From assembly GCA_022571985.1 (NCBI GenBank), contig JACZWU010000001.1, positions 1-64,000 on the forward strand: a stretch of 64,000 nucleotides of DNA. The letters are read 5' to 3'. Under the pieces are notes generated by a model. That model made no database searches. It was not told where the DNA came from and saw only the letters and a list, made by a program, of their open reading frames with translations. The stretch comes from Candidatus Zixiibacteriota bacterium. GTDB lineage: Bacteria; Zixibacteria; MSB-5A5; GN15; FEB-12. Positions 1 through 8,918 of the stretch are shown in pieces; the first letter of the stretch is position 1, and the number at the start of each line of letters is the position of its first letter. The position numbers and the translations under genes were made by a program.

Positions 1-200
1 TTGAGCACCCCGAGGAATGTAAACGGGAAATCTCACATCTCTCTTCAATGGTAATTTGTTTATATCTTTGTCCCATAACAACACCTTAATAAGGTGTTGC
101 ACTTCGTTTGTGAAGTTAGGGAATCCACGTCCTGGACCCCAGCCTTCGCTGGGGAGGCAACCAACCTCTCACCATTCGACTTCACTCAGGGAAACGGTTG
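1..200. repeat. Gene-free edge with hairpin-forming intergenic repeats
   Basis: No convincing gene. Two strong inverted repeats are visible: a 9-bp stem with a 3-nt loop at 79-99, and a 7-bp stem with a CTTC loop at 137-154. Between and after them are motifs that recur elsewhere in the window: GAATCCACGTC occurs here at 121-131 and again near 10574. Short ORFs here are not supported. Best read as dispersed intergenic repeat material downstream of the gene ending at 201. Confidence 0.5.
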
Positions 201-1181
201 CTACAGCCCGACTATTTTATCAATCACTTTCTTGTCATCCGGTAAAATATCGGCGGTGACCAGACGCTTTATCAAAGTGCGCCAGCCTTCGTTGGCTTCG
301 AAGCATTGCTTAAAAAGCGGCAGGGAGCGCTCTACCTCACCGGCAGTTACCAGAGTCACGGCGTGCCAGAAGATTATTTCCATATTGCCCGGAGAAAGTT
401 CGGCCGCTTTGGCATAGGCAAGTCCGGCTTCGTCGAGTTTCCCTTCTACGATAAAATCATCACCCTGGTTCATCAATTCGTAGGCGCGGTTTATGTCTAA
501 CAAACGACGAAGTTCCACCAATGGTTCTGGGTCGTCGTCCACTCGCAAATCGACCAGACGATCTTTCCAGCTTTGGCCGGTTGGTTCTCCTGTTACAACT
601 AAAATTGCAGCCGACTGCATCCCGCGGATATCCCCTCCCTCGCCCTGGGCAGCCTCAAGCGCTACCATTAGACGCTCTGCTAGATCCCCTGTCGCATTCT
701 CAAAAGCCGTAGCCATAGCTGCCGGGACGGTCGGGTTTTCCATTAAATTAGCCTGTACCGAATAATTATGACCGATCTGATGTCCGGCTTCGGCAATGCA
801 CTTGTCACCGGTGTGCGCGGCGACGTTACCGTGATTGTCAATCATGGCCACCTGCCTGACATGATAGTTAGGGTCGCTGGCTTTGAGGCCGTCGAGCGCC
901 TGAGTGGCGGTCTTCCCCAGTTTCATCATTTCAATTCCAAGCGGACCGTAGGCAAAATCTACAAGTGACTGCGTGGCCACGGCGCCGACATTTGGTTCGG
1001 CCCAGATGACGTTGGCAACTTTGAACCAGTGCGACTGCACTGCCGCCCCAAACTGGCCGGTGGCGCTGTCGTAGGCGACTATCGAGTAGGTGTTGACCGG
1101 ACGGACGCTAAGCGTCTTTCTCCCTTCGGCATTAATTATAGCAGCTGCTAGTACAAGAAGTGTGAGTGTGATTTTGAACAT
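201..1181 (-). CDS. Secreted DUF1028 family protein with C-terminal TPR segment
   Basis: An N-terminal signal peptide (about residues 1-20) is followed by a DUF1028 domain (about 25-215). The domain is recognised from its opening SIVAYDSATGQFGAAVQS and the downstream GVGAVATQS-like stretch. DUF1028 is predicted to have an Ntn-hydrolase-like fold; no substrate is established. Residues about 235-300 form TPR-like helices (AYELMNQGDDFIVEGKLDEA), which some DUF1028 members also carry. The ATG at 1181 has a good AGGAGG site 4-5 nt upstream, which fixes the start. The gene stands alone, with a hairpin-rich gap upstream. Family assignment is fairly sure; function is unknown. Confidence 0.8.
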   Translation of the reverse strand: MFKITLTLLVLAAAIINAEGRKTLSVRPVNTYSIVAYDSATGQFGAAVQSHWFKVANVIWAEPNVGAVATQSLVDFAYGPLGIEMMKLGKTATQALDGLKASDPNYHVRQVAMIDNHGNVAAHTGDKCIAEAGHQIGHNYSVQANLMENPTVPAAMATAFENATGDLAERLMVALEAAQGEGGDIRGMQSAAILVVTGEPTGQSWKDRLVDLRVDDDPEPLVELRRLLDINRAYELMNQGDDFIVEGKLDEAGLAYAKAAELSPGNMEIIFWHAVTLVTAGEVERSLPLFKQCFEANEGWRTLIKRLVTADILPDDKKVIDKIVGL

Positions 1182-1341
1182 GATTGCCTCCTATGGCTTC
1201 TTGTCGCACTTCGACAGGCTCAGTGTGACGCTAAATGGATTCCCGCCTCTGTGGGAAAGGCGAGTTTTGTCGACCACAGCTTGCTGTGGGATCATCACAT
1301 ATTAATGGAACCCACCCCAAGGGGTGGGCGACCAATAAAGT
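1182..1341. repeat. Hairpin-rich intergenic repeat cluster
   Basis: This gap contains several separate palindromic modules. One is a tract reading CACTTCGACAGGCTCAGTG (1206-1224). Another is a hairpin with CCACAGC/GCTGTGG arms near 1275-1292. A third is a perfect 8-bp stem CCCACCCC/GGGGTGGG with a 2-nt loop near 1312-1329. Such modules resemble the dispersed intergenic repeats of many FCB genomes. The last one could end transcription of the amidase-side operon, but it has no clear T-tract. Confidence 0.45.
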
Positions 1342-3327
1342 CTATTTATTTTTCTTCTCAAAATCTTTGAAAAACTTCTCTATCCCTTTTGTAATAGCCT
1401 TAGCTACTCGTTTACGGAAACGCTCGGTTTTCAGCATCTCTTCCTGTTCCGGGATTATCATAAAGGCGCACTCTATCAGTACCGCCGGGTACTGGGTCGG
1501 ACGGTTGACGGCTAAGTTGCCGTGATAGAGTCCGTGGTCGGGCAGCTTAGTCGCTTTTAGCATTTCCGAATGTATTGCACGAGCCAGATTGATTGAATGC
1601 GGATGATAATAATATATCGAAGTGCCGTTATTTGTGAAGGGATTGACGCCATCCGGCAGGGCGTTATTGTGAATAGAAACAAACAGGTCGGCGCTGTTCA
1701 ATTTTGCGATAGCGGGACGGTCGTACAGGGCAACGTGCGAAGTGTCGCTTCGGGTCATTACCACCCTGGCGCCTTTGGACTCAAGTTTCTTTTTGAGTTC
1801 TAAGGCTATGGCCAAATTGGCTTCGGCCTCGGTGTATCCCGACGGTCCAATGGAACCCGGGTCTGCCGAATGGCCGGGGTCGACTACAATAACTTTGCCG
1901 CGAAGCCTTCTCAGATTATCAGGAGGTTTAATTAGCTCCAAAAAGAGAGTGTTGCCTTTGTAGTAAGTGTTATATCCCCAGATATCTTTGTTGAGTGCAA
2001 TCTTAAATTCATAAAGATCTTCTTCGGGTTGATTCCATGTGGCGACGTCAATAAAGTCGTCATCAAAGTCGTAGCGAATCCAGTCGGTGTCGGTAGTGAC
2101 TCCAAAAAGCTGAAGCCGAATCGTTCGGCGGTTGTCTTCGATTATCTTAAATGGGTGCTTCCCTTTGAGAGGAAATTCGAAAGTCAGTTTTCGTCCGTGT
2201 GATTCTGAGCGTACTACGATCAGATAAGAATGCGGTGGTCTTATGCCCGGCTCAAGTTTCTGTACTGAATGCTTATCGACCCAGGCTGTTTGCGTTTTTG
2301 AAAGCTGCACTTTATACCAGTCCCCGACAGCGCCGATTGCCAGTGCCATAACACCTTCGGGCTGGAATATCGATTGGTAGCCGCGGCGGGGGCCATGACG
2401 AACAGTCTGAACTGAGTCTATATAGCGCACGGTGAACGGAAAATTGGGATCATTAAGAGTTACTTTATAAGCACTATGACTGGTAATAGTCGGGATTGTG
2501 TCATATTCGGCGTACTTGGCCAGCATTCTAAAATAGACGTTATCTCCGGTGGTAAAAAGTCGGTAGAAAATTTCGTTAGGATGCGGTACCGCCAGGTGAT
2601 ATGTGATAGCGGCAGTATCTGTTCTGGCATCAGACAGGACAGTCCAGAAACCGCTATAGATTCCGTTTACAAGCAGAGATTCGGGCACTTGACCTGCCCC
2701 GAAAACAGCCTCTCCCCAATAAATTTGTGGTTGCGGGGCGGATTCACTCATCGGCACAGAATCTACTATGCCGTCAATTGAAAACCAGGAGATATGTCCG
2801 GGGGTGGCGTGAAACGAAACTCTCAGCTCGTCCCCTGCCGCGAGTGTCAGATTACCGCGGGGTCGTTGGTAGTCACCGCTTATTATCATTGTATCAAGCG
2901 AGATTGATGCAATTGGCGGCGGAATGTAAACTTTTAGCTGGTGGCTCGAAGTTCTCGAAATGAGAGTACCGTTATCATCAATAAAAGAGAAATCAACTTT
3001 CAATTTAAACAGAAAGCTATCCGGTTCTATTGGAATATAGGCCAGAAATCTGCCGTCGCTATGAAGCCTCACAATGTTATTGTTTATGGAGAATGTTACG
3101 TTTCTGAATTTGTCAAGACCGGACACATTTCCAAGAATAAAAGTTGAATCAGTGGCCGTTACAGTCTGATTAGCCTTGGGGTATACAACGGTTATTTTCG
3201 GTTGATTGTGCAACTCAAAAGCGTCTCCGGCAAGAATTAAATCTGTCAGCAGAAAATGCAGAGATAAAATTAGAACGAAAAAAAGCGCAAAAGCGGCGCT
3301 ATTCCTGAATATACTTTTCAATGACAT
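1342..3327 (-). CDS. N-acetylmuramoyl-L-alanine amidase with large N-terminal region
   Basis: The C-terminal Amidase_3 domain (about residues 477-650) cleaves the amide bond between MurNAc and the stem peptide. Zinc ligands are visible: H486 in VDPGH, E500 in GYTEAEA and H553 in SIHNN. The catalytic glutamate is E619 in LIECAF. An N-terminal hydrophobic segment (about 11-33) exports the protein. The roughly 440 residues between are beta-rich, with an SH3-like stretch near 340-365 and an AMIN-like region (about 395-470), suited to cell-wall targeting. It overlaps the epimerase gene by 29 nt and is last in a peptidase-epimerase-amidase set, which points to peptidoglycan turnover. Longer than typical AmiC-type enzymes (about 400 residues). 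Confidence 0.88.
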   Translation of the reverse strand: MSLKSIFRNSAAFALFFVLILSLHFLLTDLILAGDAFELHNQPKITVVYPKANQTVTATDSTFILGNVSGLDKFRNVTFSINNNIVRLHSDGRFLAYIPIEPDSFLFKLKVDFSFIDDNGTLISRTSSHQLKVYIPPPIASISLDTMIISGDYQRPRGNLTLAAGDELRVSFHATPGHISWFSIDGIVDSVPMSESAPQPQIYWGEAVFGAGQVPESLLVNGIYSGFWTVLSDARTDTAAITYHLAVPHPNEIFYRLFTTGDNVYFRMLAKYAEYDTIPTITSHSAYKVTLNDPNFPFTVRYIDSVQTVRHGPRRGYQSIFQPEGVMALAIGAVGDWYKVQLSKTQTAWVDKHSVQKLEPGIRPPHSYLIVVRSESHGRKLTFEFPLKGKHPFKIIEDNRRTIRLQLFGVTTDTDWIRYDFDDDFIDVATWNQPEEDLYEFKIALNKDIWGYNTYYKGNTLFLELIKPPDNLRRLRGKVIVVDPGHSADPGSIGPSGYTEAEANLAIALELKKKLESKGARVVMTRSDTSHVALYDRPAIAKLNSADLFVSIHNNALPDGVNPFTNNGTSIYYYHPHSINLARAIHSEMLKATKLPDHGLYHGNLAVNRPTQYPAVLIECAFMIIPEQEEMLKTERFRKRVAKAITKGIEKFFKDFEKKNK

Positions 3328-4327
3328 TTCGTTTTAGTTTGGGGCCGCCGATAATTTCGCGGTCGACCTCAATTGACTCCCTGTCGTAACGAATTCCGTC
3401 GGCAATATCATCTTCTAAAAGCAATGGTCCGTCGAGATCGAAGTAATCGGCGACACTTGACATATATATCGACTGGGATATGCCGATCGATGACTCAACC
3501 ATACAGCCGAGCATGACTTTTTTGTTTTGTTCCTGGGCAGCACGGGCGAGTTCTATTCCCTGAAGTACCCCTCCGCACTTTTCCATCTTTATATTTACGC
3601 CGTCAATATAATCTGCGTACTGCCGGTAGTCAGCCAAAGTATTCAGGCCTTCGTCTGCTATCAACTCGACTGATTCATTTTTGCCTTTTATATGCTGCCA
3701 TTCTTTGAAATACTCCGCGACTGTCGGCTGTTCGATAACTGTGACACCCTTGCGCGACAGGTGCATTATCATTTCTTCAGCTTTTTCCAGGGACCAGCCG
3801 CCATTGGCATCAATTCTAATTTCTTTATCGACTAATTCATCAAGTGCATCAAGAATCAAGACATCATCCTCGTGACCCATTTTGATTTTGATAATCGGAC
3901 TTTCGCAGGCCTTGATAGACTTAATCATGCTCTCGGTATCTTCTATACCAATGGTAAACGAGCTTTTTATGCCGACCGGTGTTGCCATCGACAACAGTTC
4001 CCAGGGGTATCTCTTTGATTCACCTGAGAGAAAATGAAGGAGCATGGCCGTAATTGCCGAGCGGGCGGCAGAATTTATTTTCCAGGTCTGGATTTCATCC
4101 ATTGTCTCGAACGAAATTTCGCTTATTTTTGACAGCAGCTTCAAGCCCTTATTTAAGTCTCTTTCAATTTCCTCGACAGGTGGTCCGGCGTGTATCGAAC
4201 CGGAGGCTTCGCCGATGTAGCGATTATTCATCACTGCCAGGACGTTTGTCTTGACTGTCGCCGAACCCTTTGAAACGGTGAATGTTTTCTTGAAAGGAAC
4301 TGAAATTCTTACGGCATCAAGCTGCAC
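3299..4327 (-). CDS. L-Ala-D/L-Glu (dipeptide) epimerase, enolase superfamily
   Basis: A 342-residue enolase-superfamily protein of the muconate-lactonizing subgroup. The catalytic KxK lysines are at about 147/149, metal ligands are D173 (RIDANGG), E199 (IEQP) and D225 (ADEG), and the opposing lysine is K248 (VNIKMEKCGG). These match dipeptide epimerases, which interconvert L-Ala-D-Glu and L-Ala-L-Glu during murein recycling. The start is a GTG at 4327 whose first base is the last base of the upstream TAG stop (TAGTG), so translation is probably coupled to the NlpC/P60 gene, whose product would release this dipeptide. Exact dipeptide specificity cannot be read from sequence. Confidence 0.85.
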   Translation of the reverse strand: MQLDAVRISVPFKKTFTVSKGSATVKTNVLAVMNNRYIGEASGSIHAGPPVEEIERDLNKGLKLLSKISEISFETMDEIQTWKINSAARSAITAMLLHFLSGESKRYPWELLSMATPVGIKSSFTIGIEDTESMIKSIKACESPIIKIKMGHEDDVLILDALDELVDKEIRIDANGGWSLEKAEEMIMHLSRKGVTVIEQPTVAEYFKEWQHIKGKNESVELIADEGLNTLADYRQYADYIDGVNIKMEKCGGVLQGIELARAAQEQNKKVMLGCMVESSIGISQSIYMSSVADYFDLDGPLLLEDDIADGIRYDRESIEVDREIIGGPKLKRNVIEKYIQE

Positions 4328-5115
4328 TATATGATTCTCCTTGCTTCGGCAAAGTCTCTGTCCAAATCCTGTCTGTAATCCGGCTGCCCGGACTCTATTG
4401 ATTCAATCGTCACCCCGGCTGAACCAACTGAGCAGTGAATCAATTTATCTTTAGTAATGGCCATACCGACATGCCTTTTGAAAAAGAGCAAGTCTCCAGT
4501 CTTTATACTCTGCCTGTCTACTTTATCACCAGCCAAAATCTGGTCTTTGGTATCCCGCGGCAGAACGATATTGAACTGCCCGAAAATCTGTTTCACAAAG
4601 CCAGAACAATCAAATCCGGCCGGAGTCATGCCTCCCCAAAGGTAGGCTACTCCCAGCCATTTGGATGCCTCTTTGACCAGTTTCTTACCTGTGACGCTTG
4701 CTTTCTTCTTTATCGGCCTGAGCTGGTTTCGCTTGATATAGACCGATTTTCCCGAAGGATGCTTGAGGCGGTAGCTGCCGGCTAATGTTGCCGTAACTTT
4801 CAATCTGGTGCCGTAGTAGAGAAAGTGCGGCAGAATAGTGCTGTTTTTATTATCGATTAGCCTGGCATCAAAAGTCGAAATAACAGCATTGGCCGACTTT
4901 ATCTGATTTTCGTATTCGGCCTCAGAAAGCTCTTTTAGAAACCTGATATCCGCCCAGCCGGAGTAGCCATCGGCCTGCTCGACCTGGATATAATCGCCAC
5001 TTGTTTTGCCTGTTTTCAAAGGCTCCAAAAATAACAGTTGGCTGGCCCTTTCGCAATTATAGCGCGGCTCCATCCAGAGGTCCAATAGATTGGTTCTGAC
5101 TGTGGCATATTTCAC
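4327..5115 (-). CDS. NlpC/P60 family murein peptidase (YkfC-like)
   Basis: A 262-residue protein with two SH3-like domains (about 1-60 and 75-135) and a C-terminal NlpC/P60 cysteine peptidase (about 145-262). The catalytic Cys is C170 in DCSGF and the His is H215 in RHVGMAI; H227 may be the third polar residue. This layout matches gamma-D-glutamyl-L-diamino acid endopeptidases that cut muropeptides to L-Ala-D-Glu. There is no obvious signal peptide, so action on recycled peptides in the cytoplasm fits. First gene of the recycling set, directly upstream of the dipeptide epimerase. Confidence 0.87.
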   Translation of the reverse strand: MKYATVRTNLLDLWMEPRYNCERASQLLFLEPLKTGKTSGDYIQVEQADGYSGWADIRFLKELSEAEYENQIKSANAVISTFDARLIDNKNSTILPHFLYYGTRLKVTATLAGSYRLKHPSGKSVYIKRNQLRPIKKKASVTGKKLVKEASKWLGVAYLWGGMTPAGFDCSGFVKQIFGQFNIVLPRDTKDQILAGDKVDRQSIKTGDLLFFKRHVGMAITKDKLIHCSVGSAGVTIESIESGQPDYRQDLDRDFAEARRII

Positions 5116-5168
5116 TATTAAAAATTAAGCGGCAGCGCCGTCTGAAGCAACTAAAAGGCAAGGGAAGA

Positions 5169-5197
5169 TTGACATTCGAGCTGTCAGAGATTATCCT
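5169..5197 (+). promoter_or_regulatory. Sigma-70-like promoter for the alanine-dehydrogenase-like gene
   Basis: A perfect TTGACA -35 box (5169-5174), a 17-nt spacer and TATCCT as -10 box (5192-5197) lie about 50 nt upstream of the GTG start at 5247. The position between divergent genes supports it. Confidence 0.65.
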
Positions 5198-5246
5198 CAA
5201 ATTCTAAAATATTGAGGTTACAAACATTTTTCGGAGGCAGTCTGAA

Positions 5247-6242
5247 GTGGACACATTTTTAATAAAAAAATCTGAGATAGTTAAAGTTTTGACAATGAAA
5301 GACTGCATGGAAGCGACCGAAAGCGCCTTTCGCTATTATGGCGAAGGCCAGGTACAGATGCCGTCTAAATCATATCTTTATTTCGAGGATTACTTCGGTG
5401 ATTTGCGCTGTATGCCGGCTTATATCCGTGATCTGGGCGCCGCCGGAATCAAAGCCGTAAACGTTCATCCCGATAATCACAACGCCGGTCTGCCGACTGT
5501 AATGGCAACTATTTTATTGATCGACCCCAAGACCGGTTTCCCTCTGGCTGTGATGGACGGCACTCACATTACCAATATGCGTACAGGTGCGGCGGGCGGT
5601 ATTGCCGCCAAGTATCTGGCCAAGTTAAAATGTGACAAGGTAGTCTTCATAGGAGCCGGTATGCAGGCAGAGACCCAGCTGGAAGCTGTTATGATTGCCA
5701 GACCGGAACTCAGTAAAGCCTCAACTTTTGATATTGATAAAGATCGCGCTCAAGAATTTGCTAAAATCTGCCGCGACAAATTCGGGCTGGAATGCACAGT
5801 AGCAAATTCTATTCGCGAAGCCTGCCAGAATGCTGATATAATAAATACTACGACCTCTACCCGTAAGCCGATTGTGATGAAAGATGACGTTCCCAAAGGT
5901 GCCCATATTAACGCTATCGGAGCCGATGCCAAAGGTAAACAGGAACTCGACCACGAGCTGCTGAAAGTAAGTAAAGTAGTAATTGACGACTGGGCGCAGG
6001 CCTCGCATTCGGGCGAGATTAACGTGCCGCTGGCTAATAAACAGTTAAAAGAAAGCGACCTGGCCGGGGAACTTGGCAAAGTTATTGCCGAGCACAAAAA
6101 AATACGCACTTCCGATGATGATATAACTGTTTTTGATTCTACCGGATTAGCTATTCAGGATCTGGTCACAGCCTGGCATGTCTATCAGCTGCTGATAAAG
6201 AATCAAAAAGATAATATGCAGCCGTTCGACTTGTTCGCCTAA
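5247..6242 (+). CDS. Ornithine cyclodeaminase / mu-crystallin family dehydrogenase (alanine dehydrogenase-like)
   Basis: A 331-residue NAD(P)-dependent enzyme. The substrate lysine is K69 in AGIKAVNVHPDN, an MRTGAAGG segment is near 111-118, and the Rossmann glycine motif is VVFIGAGMQA (132-141). A DSTG segment near residue 290 is typical of the family. Members include ornithine cyclodeaminase, archaeal-type alanine dehydrogenase and amino acid dehydrogenases. Overall resemblance favours the alanine dehydrogenase type, but substrate cannot be fixed. The start is GTG with GGAGG at 5233-5237, 9 nt away. It is divergent from the murein-recycling genes; a role in using the released L-Ala would fit but is only inference. 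Confidence 0.8.
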   Translation: MDTFLIKKSEIVKVLTMKDCMEATESAFRYYGEGQVQMPSKSYLYFEDYFGDLRCMPAYIRDLGAAGIKAVNVHPDNHNAGLPTVMATILLIDPKTGFPLAVMDGTHITNMRTGAAGGIAAKYLAKLKCDKVVFIGAGMQAETQLEAVMIARPELSKASTFDIDKDRAQEFAKICRDKFGLECTVANSIREACQNADIINTTTSTRKPIVMKDDVPKGAHINAIGADAKGKQELDHELLKVSKVVIDDWAQASHSGEINVPLANKQLKESDLAGELGKVIAEHKKIRTSDDDITVFDSTGLAIQDLVTAWHVYQLLIKNQKDNMQPFDLFA

Positions 6243-6259
6243 AAGTCAGTATTAATTAT

Positions 6260-6844
6260 TCAGTCGAAATAGCTGCCCGCCCACTTCCGGACTTTTCTTT
6301 TAAAAGCCGCTTCTGTCGAGCTGTTTAAGATTACTCTGTCGGCACGTCTTTGATAATCTCTAAACGGCAGCTGGCTTTTCATCCGGGCTAAAGCGTCGGA
6401 TTTACTGAGACCTCTTTTTAGCAGTCTTGCCAGGCGTTTCACTTGAGAGCAGCCAATAACGAGGGTCACATCTACCACATTATTGAGCTTCCAGTCGAGC
6501 AGCAGCGCTGCGTCTATGACTATTACTTTCTTCTTAGCAAGATTTCTTTTGATCTGTTTTCTGAGCTCATTTAATAGAAATGGATGAACCAGGCTGTTTA
6601 GTAATTTTCTGTTTTTGTTACTTGAAAAAGCTATCTCGGCTGTCTTTTTTCTTCGTAAGTTCCCCGCTGGAGTAAGAATCTGAGGACCGAAAGCCCGGGC
6701 AAGTTTTTGAATCAGCTCAGGGTTTGTCTCAACGACTTTGCGGCCGATCTTATCGGCATCAATAACAACCGCACCCATTGCTTTAAGAATATCAGCGGCA
6801 GTAGTTTTACCGGCGCCAATCTGTCCAGTGATGCCTATCAGCAT
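6260..6844 (-). CDS. coaE: Dephospho-CoA kinase
   Basis: The last step of coenzyme A synthesis: phosphorylation of the 3'-hydroxyl of dephospho-CoA. The P-loop is at the very N terminus (GITGQIGAGKTT, residues 4-15), followed by the family's DADKIGRKVV segment and a central VIDAALLLDW. The length (194) is normal. It starts 11 nt after the transketolase stop, so the two are probably co-transcribed. It converges on the plus-strand dehydrogenase, with 17 nt between the stops. Confidence 0.92.
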   Translation of the reverse strand: MLIGITGQIGAGKTTAADILKAMGAVVIDADKIGRKVVETNPELIQKLARAFGPQILTPAGNLRRKKTAEIAFSSNKNRKLLNSLVHPFLLNELRKQIKRNLAKKKVIVIDAALLLDWKLNNVVDVTLVIGCSQVKRLARLLKRGLSKSDALARMKSQLPFRDYQRRADRVILNSSTEAAFKRKVRKWAGSYFD

Positions 6845-6855
6845 TAGCTATTTCT

Positions 6856-8808
6856 TCAGCTGGCGGCTATACCGTCAGCTTTCAATAATGTCCGCACGGT
6901 AGTGGCCACAGATTCAGCATCCAATCCCAATAGTTTATAAAGTTCGTCCGTCTTGCCCGACGAGGCATAATCTGAGACCCCGATTTTGGTCAGATTCGGG
7001 GTAAGACCAATATCAAAAATTGCCGAGGCAATAGCGGTGCCCAGTCCTGTTTTGACATTGTGGTCTTCAAGTACAATAACCCGCGGATAAGAGCTGATTG
7101 TTTTGATGTCGTCAGGATGCAAATCAGACCAGTCAGAAATATTAAAAAGCGAAATATTTATATTCTCTGACTCTAACTGCAGGCAGCTCTTAAATGCAAT
7201 TCCCAGCATGTTGCCGGCTGCTACCAGTACCAGATTTTCTCCTGTGCGTATTTTATCCATACGGCCATATTCATAATCATAGTTGTCGCCGAAGAACGGC
7301 TGACCGGATTCGTCTGTAATAATGGGATTGACAGCGCGCCCCATCATCACGGCATGATTGCCGGGATGAGTCAGCACATAGCGCACGATCCTGTCAGTGT
7401 GGTTGGGGTCGGCCGGTGTAAAGACTTTCCAGCCAAAGGTAGAATTAAGCAGTGCAAAGTAATCGATGCATTGGTGGGTCTTGCCGTCTTCACCGACATT
7501 AATGCCGGTATGGGTACAGAACATTTTCATATTGGCATGATTGATGTCGCTTAACCTGGCCTGGTTGTAGCATTCATCGACAGCGAAAACGGCAAAATCT
7601 GCCCAGACCGAAAGTGCTTTTTCAGCAGACAGTGAGCCGGCCATGGCTGCTGTATTATGCTCGGATACTCCACACTGGAAAAAATTATCCGGGAATGATT
7701 CACCGAACACTTTAGTCTTAACAGAGACCGACAAATCGCAGTCAAAGACAGCCATGGCAAGTTTAGTTTCGCCGAGGTTGGCCTCGCCGACAGACAAAAG
7801 GGCATTGCCGAAAGCCGAACGGTTATCGAGCTTTTTATCAACCGGATAGGTGATAGTTTCTCCCGGGTTGACTTCAGGGAACATAGACGGTGGCAGAGGG
7901 AAATCAGGTGGCGGGCCATTCTGGCGTTTTTGCTTTAGCTCTGCCATATCGGAGTCATCAAGATTTAGTTCTTTTAAGGCAGCGCTTAGCTGGTCCGGCT
8001 TGAGAGCCGCGCCGTGGTAGCATTCTTCGTTTTCCATAAACGAAATTCCCTGACCCATTATAGTTTTGGCGATAATGACCAGAGGCTTGCCGCTGCTGTT
8101 ATAGCCTTTCCTAAGAGCATCATAGATTTGGCCTAAGTCATGTCCGTCGATTTCCATAACTTCCCAGCGGTTTGATCGCCACTCGGCAGCAATATCCTGA
8201 GGCATTATATCTTCGGTGTCGCCTGAAATCTGAAGCCGGTTTCTGTCTATTATTACAGTCAGGCGCGGCAGCTTGAATTTGGCCACAAAGCGGCGGCCTT
8301 CGGAGACCTGACCTTTCTGCTGCTCGCCGTCACTCATGAATACAAAAGTATGGAAATTCTGACCGGATAGTTTTGAATAGAGAGCTTTACCGATTCCGGC
8401 AGATAGTCCCTGCCCCAGATTGCCAGTATCCCATTCTATGCCGGGAACTGAGCGCTCTACATGACCTTCATACGGTGAGCCGGCCTGTCTGAAGCCGTGC
8501 AGCAGAGGCTCTATCGGGAAAAATCCGGCTGCTGCCAGAGCTGTGTAGGCTCCCGGCGAAGTGTGGCCGTGTGATATCAAGATGCGGTCGCGGTCATCTC
8601 TATGGGGTTGTTTGGGGTCTACGCGTGACATGAAGTAAAGCATTAAGTAAATTTCTATCGAAGAGATTGATCCGCCGGGGTGTCCGGAAGCCGCCAGAGT
8701 CGTCATTTTGAGAATATGACCACGAGCAATTCGTCCCAATTCGGTCAGTTTTTGGTGCCATTCGTCTGAGAGTTTTTCTTCGCTAAATCCGCGCCAAGAA
8801 TCAAACAT
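6856..8808 (-). CDS. tkt: Transketolase (full length)
   Basis: A thiamine-diphosphate enzyme of the pentose phosphate pathway, moving two-carbon ketol units between sugar phosphates. At 650 residues it holds all three domains in one chain rather than the split subunits of some bacteria. Visible elements: the early ASGHPGGSISSIE segment, HGHTSPGAY, the ThDP-binding motif beginning SDGEQQKGQ (about 160) and ending IIDRNRLQISG, and the pyrimidine-domain ECGVSEHN-like stretch (QCGVSEHNTAAM). The start at 8808 has AAAGGATATAGG upstream. Precedes coaE. Confidence 0.9.
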   Translation of the reverse strand: MFDSWRGFSEEKLSDEWHQKLTELGRIARGHILKMTTLAASGHPGGSISSIEIYLMLYFMSRVDPKQPHRDDRDRILISHGHTSPGAYTALAAAGFFPIEPLLHGFRQAGSPYEGHVERSVPGIEWDTGNLGQGLSAGIGKALYSKLSGQNFHTFVFMSDGEQQKGQVSEGRRFVAKFKLPRLTVIIDRNRLQISGDTEDIMPQDIAAEWRSNRWEVMEIDGHDLGQIYDALRKGYNSSGKPLVIIAKTIMGQGISFMENEECYHGAALKPDQLSAALKELNLDDSDMAELKQKRQNGPPPDFPLPPSMFPEVNPGETITYPVDKKLDNRSAFGNALLSVGEANLGETKLAMAVFDCDLSVSVKTKVFGESFPDNFFQCGVSEHNTAAMAGSLSAEKALSVWADFAVFAVDECYNQARLSDINHANMKMFCTHTGINVGEDGKTHQCIDYFALLNSTFGWKVFTPADPNHTDRIVRYVLTHPGNHAVMMGRAVNPIITDESGQPFFGDNYDYEYGRMDKIRTGENLVLVAAGNMLGIAFKSCLQLESENINISLFNISDWSDLHPDDIKTISSYPRVIVLEDHNVKTGLGTAIASAIFDIGLTPNLTKIGVSDYASSGKTDELYKLLGLDAESVATTVRTLLKADGIAAS

Positions 8809-8918
8809 GCTTACCTATATCCTTTCAGTAGCTGTTTCGCATTGCCATAGTCTCAAGAAAGGCCAAGTTAGTTGGCTGAATAGTTTGAGGCAAGAAAATT
8901 GTGTCCGTCTCCGTTAGT

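Noticed and set aside
94-500. Short plus-strand frames over the left edge and the DUF1028 gene
   Set aside because: They run antisense to a well-supported gene or through palindromic intergenic repeats and show no protein features.
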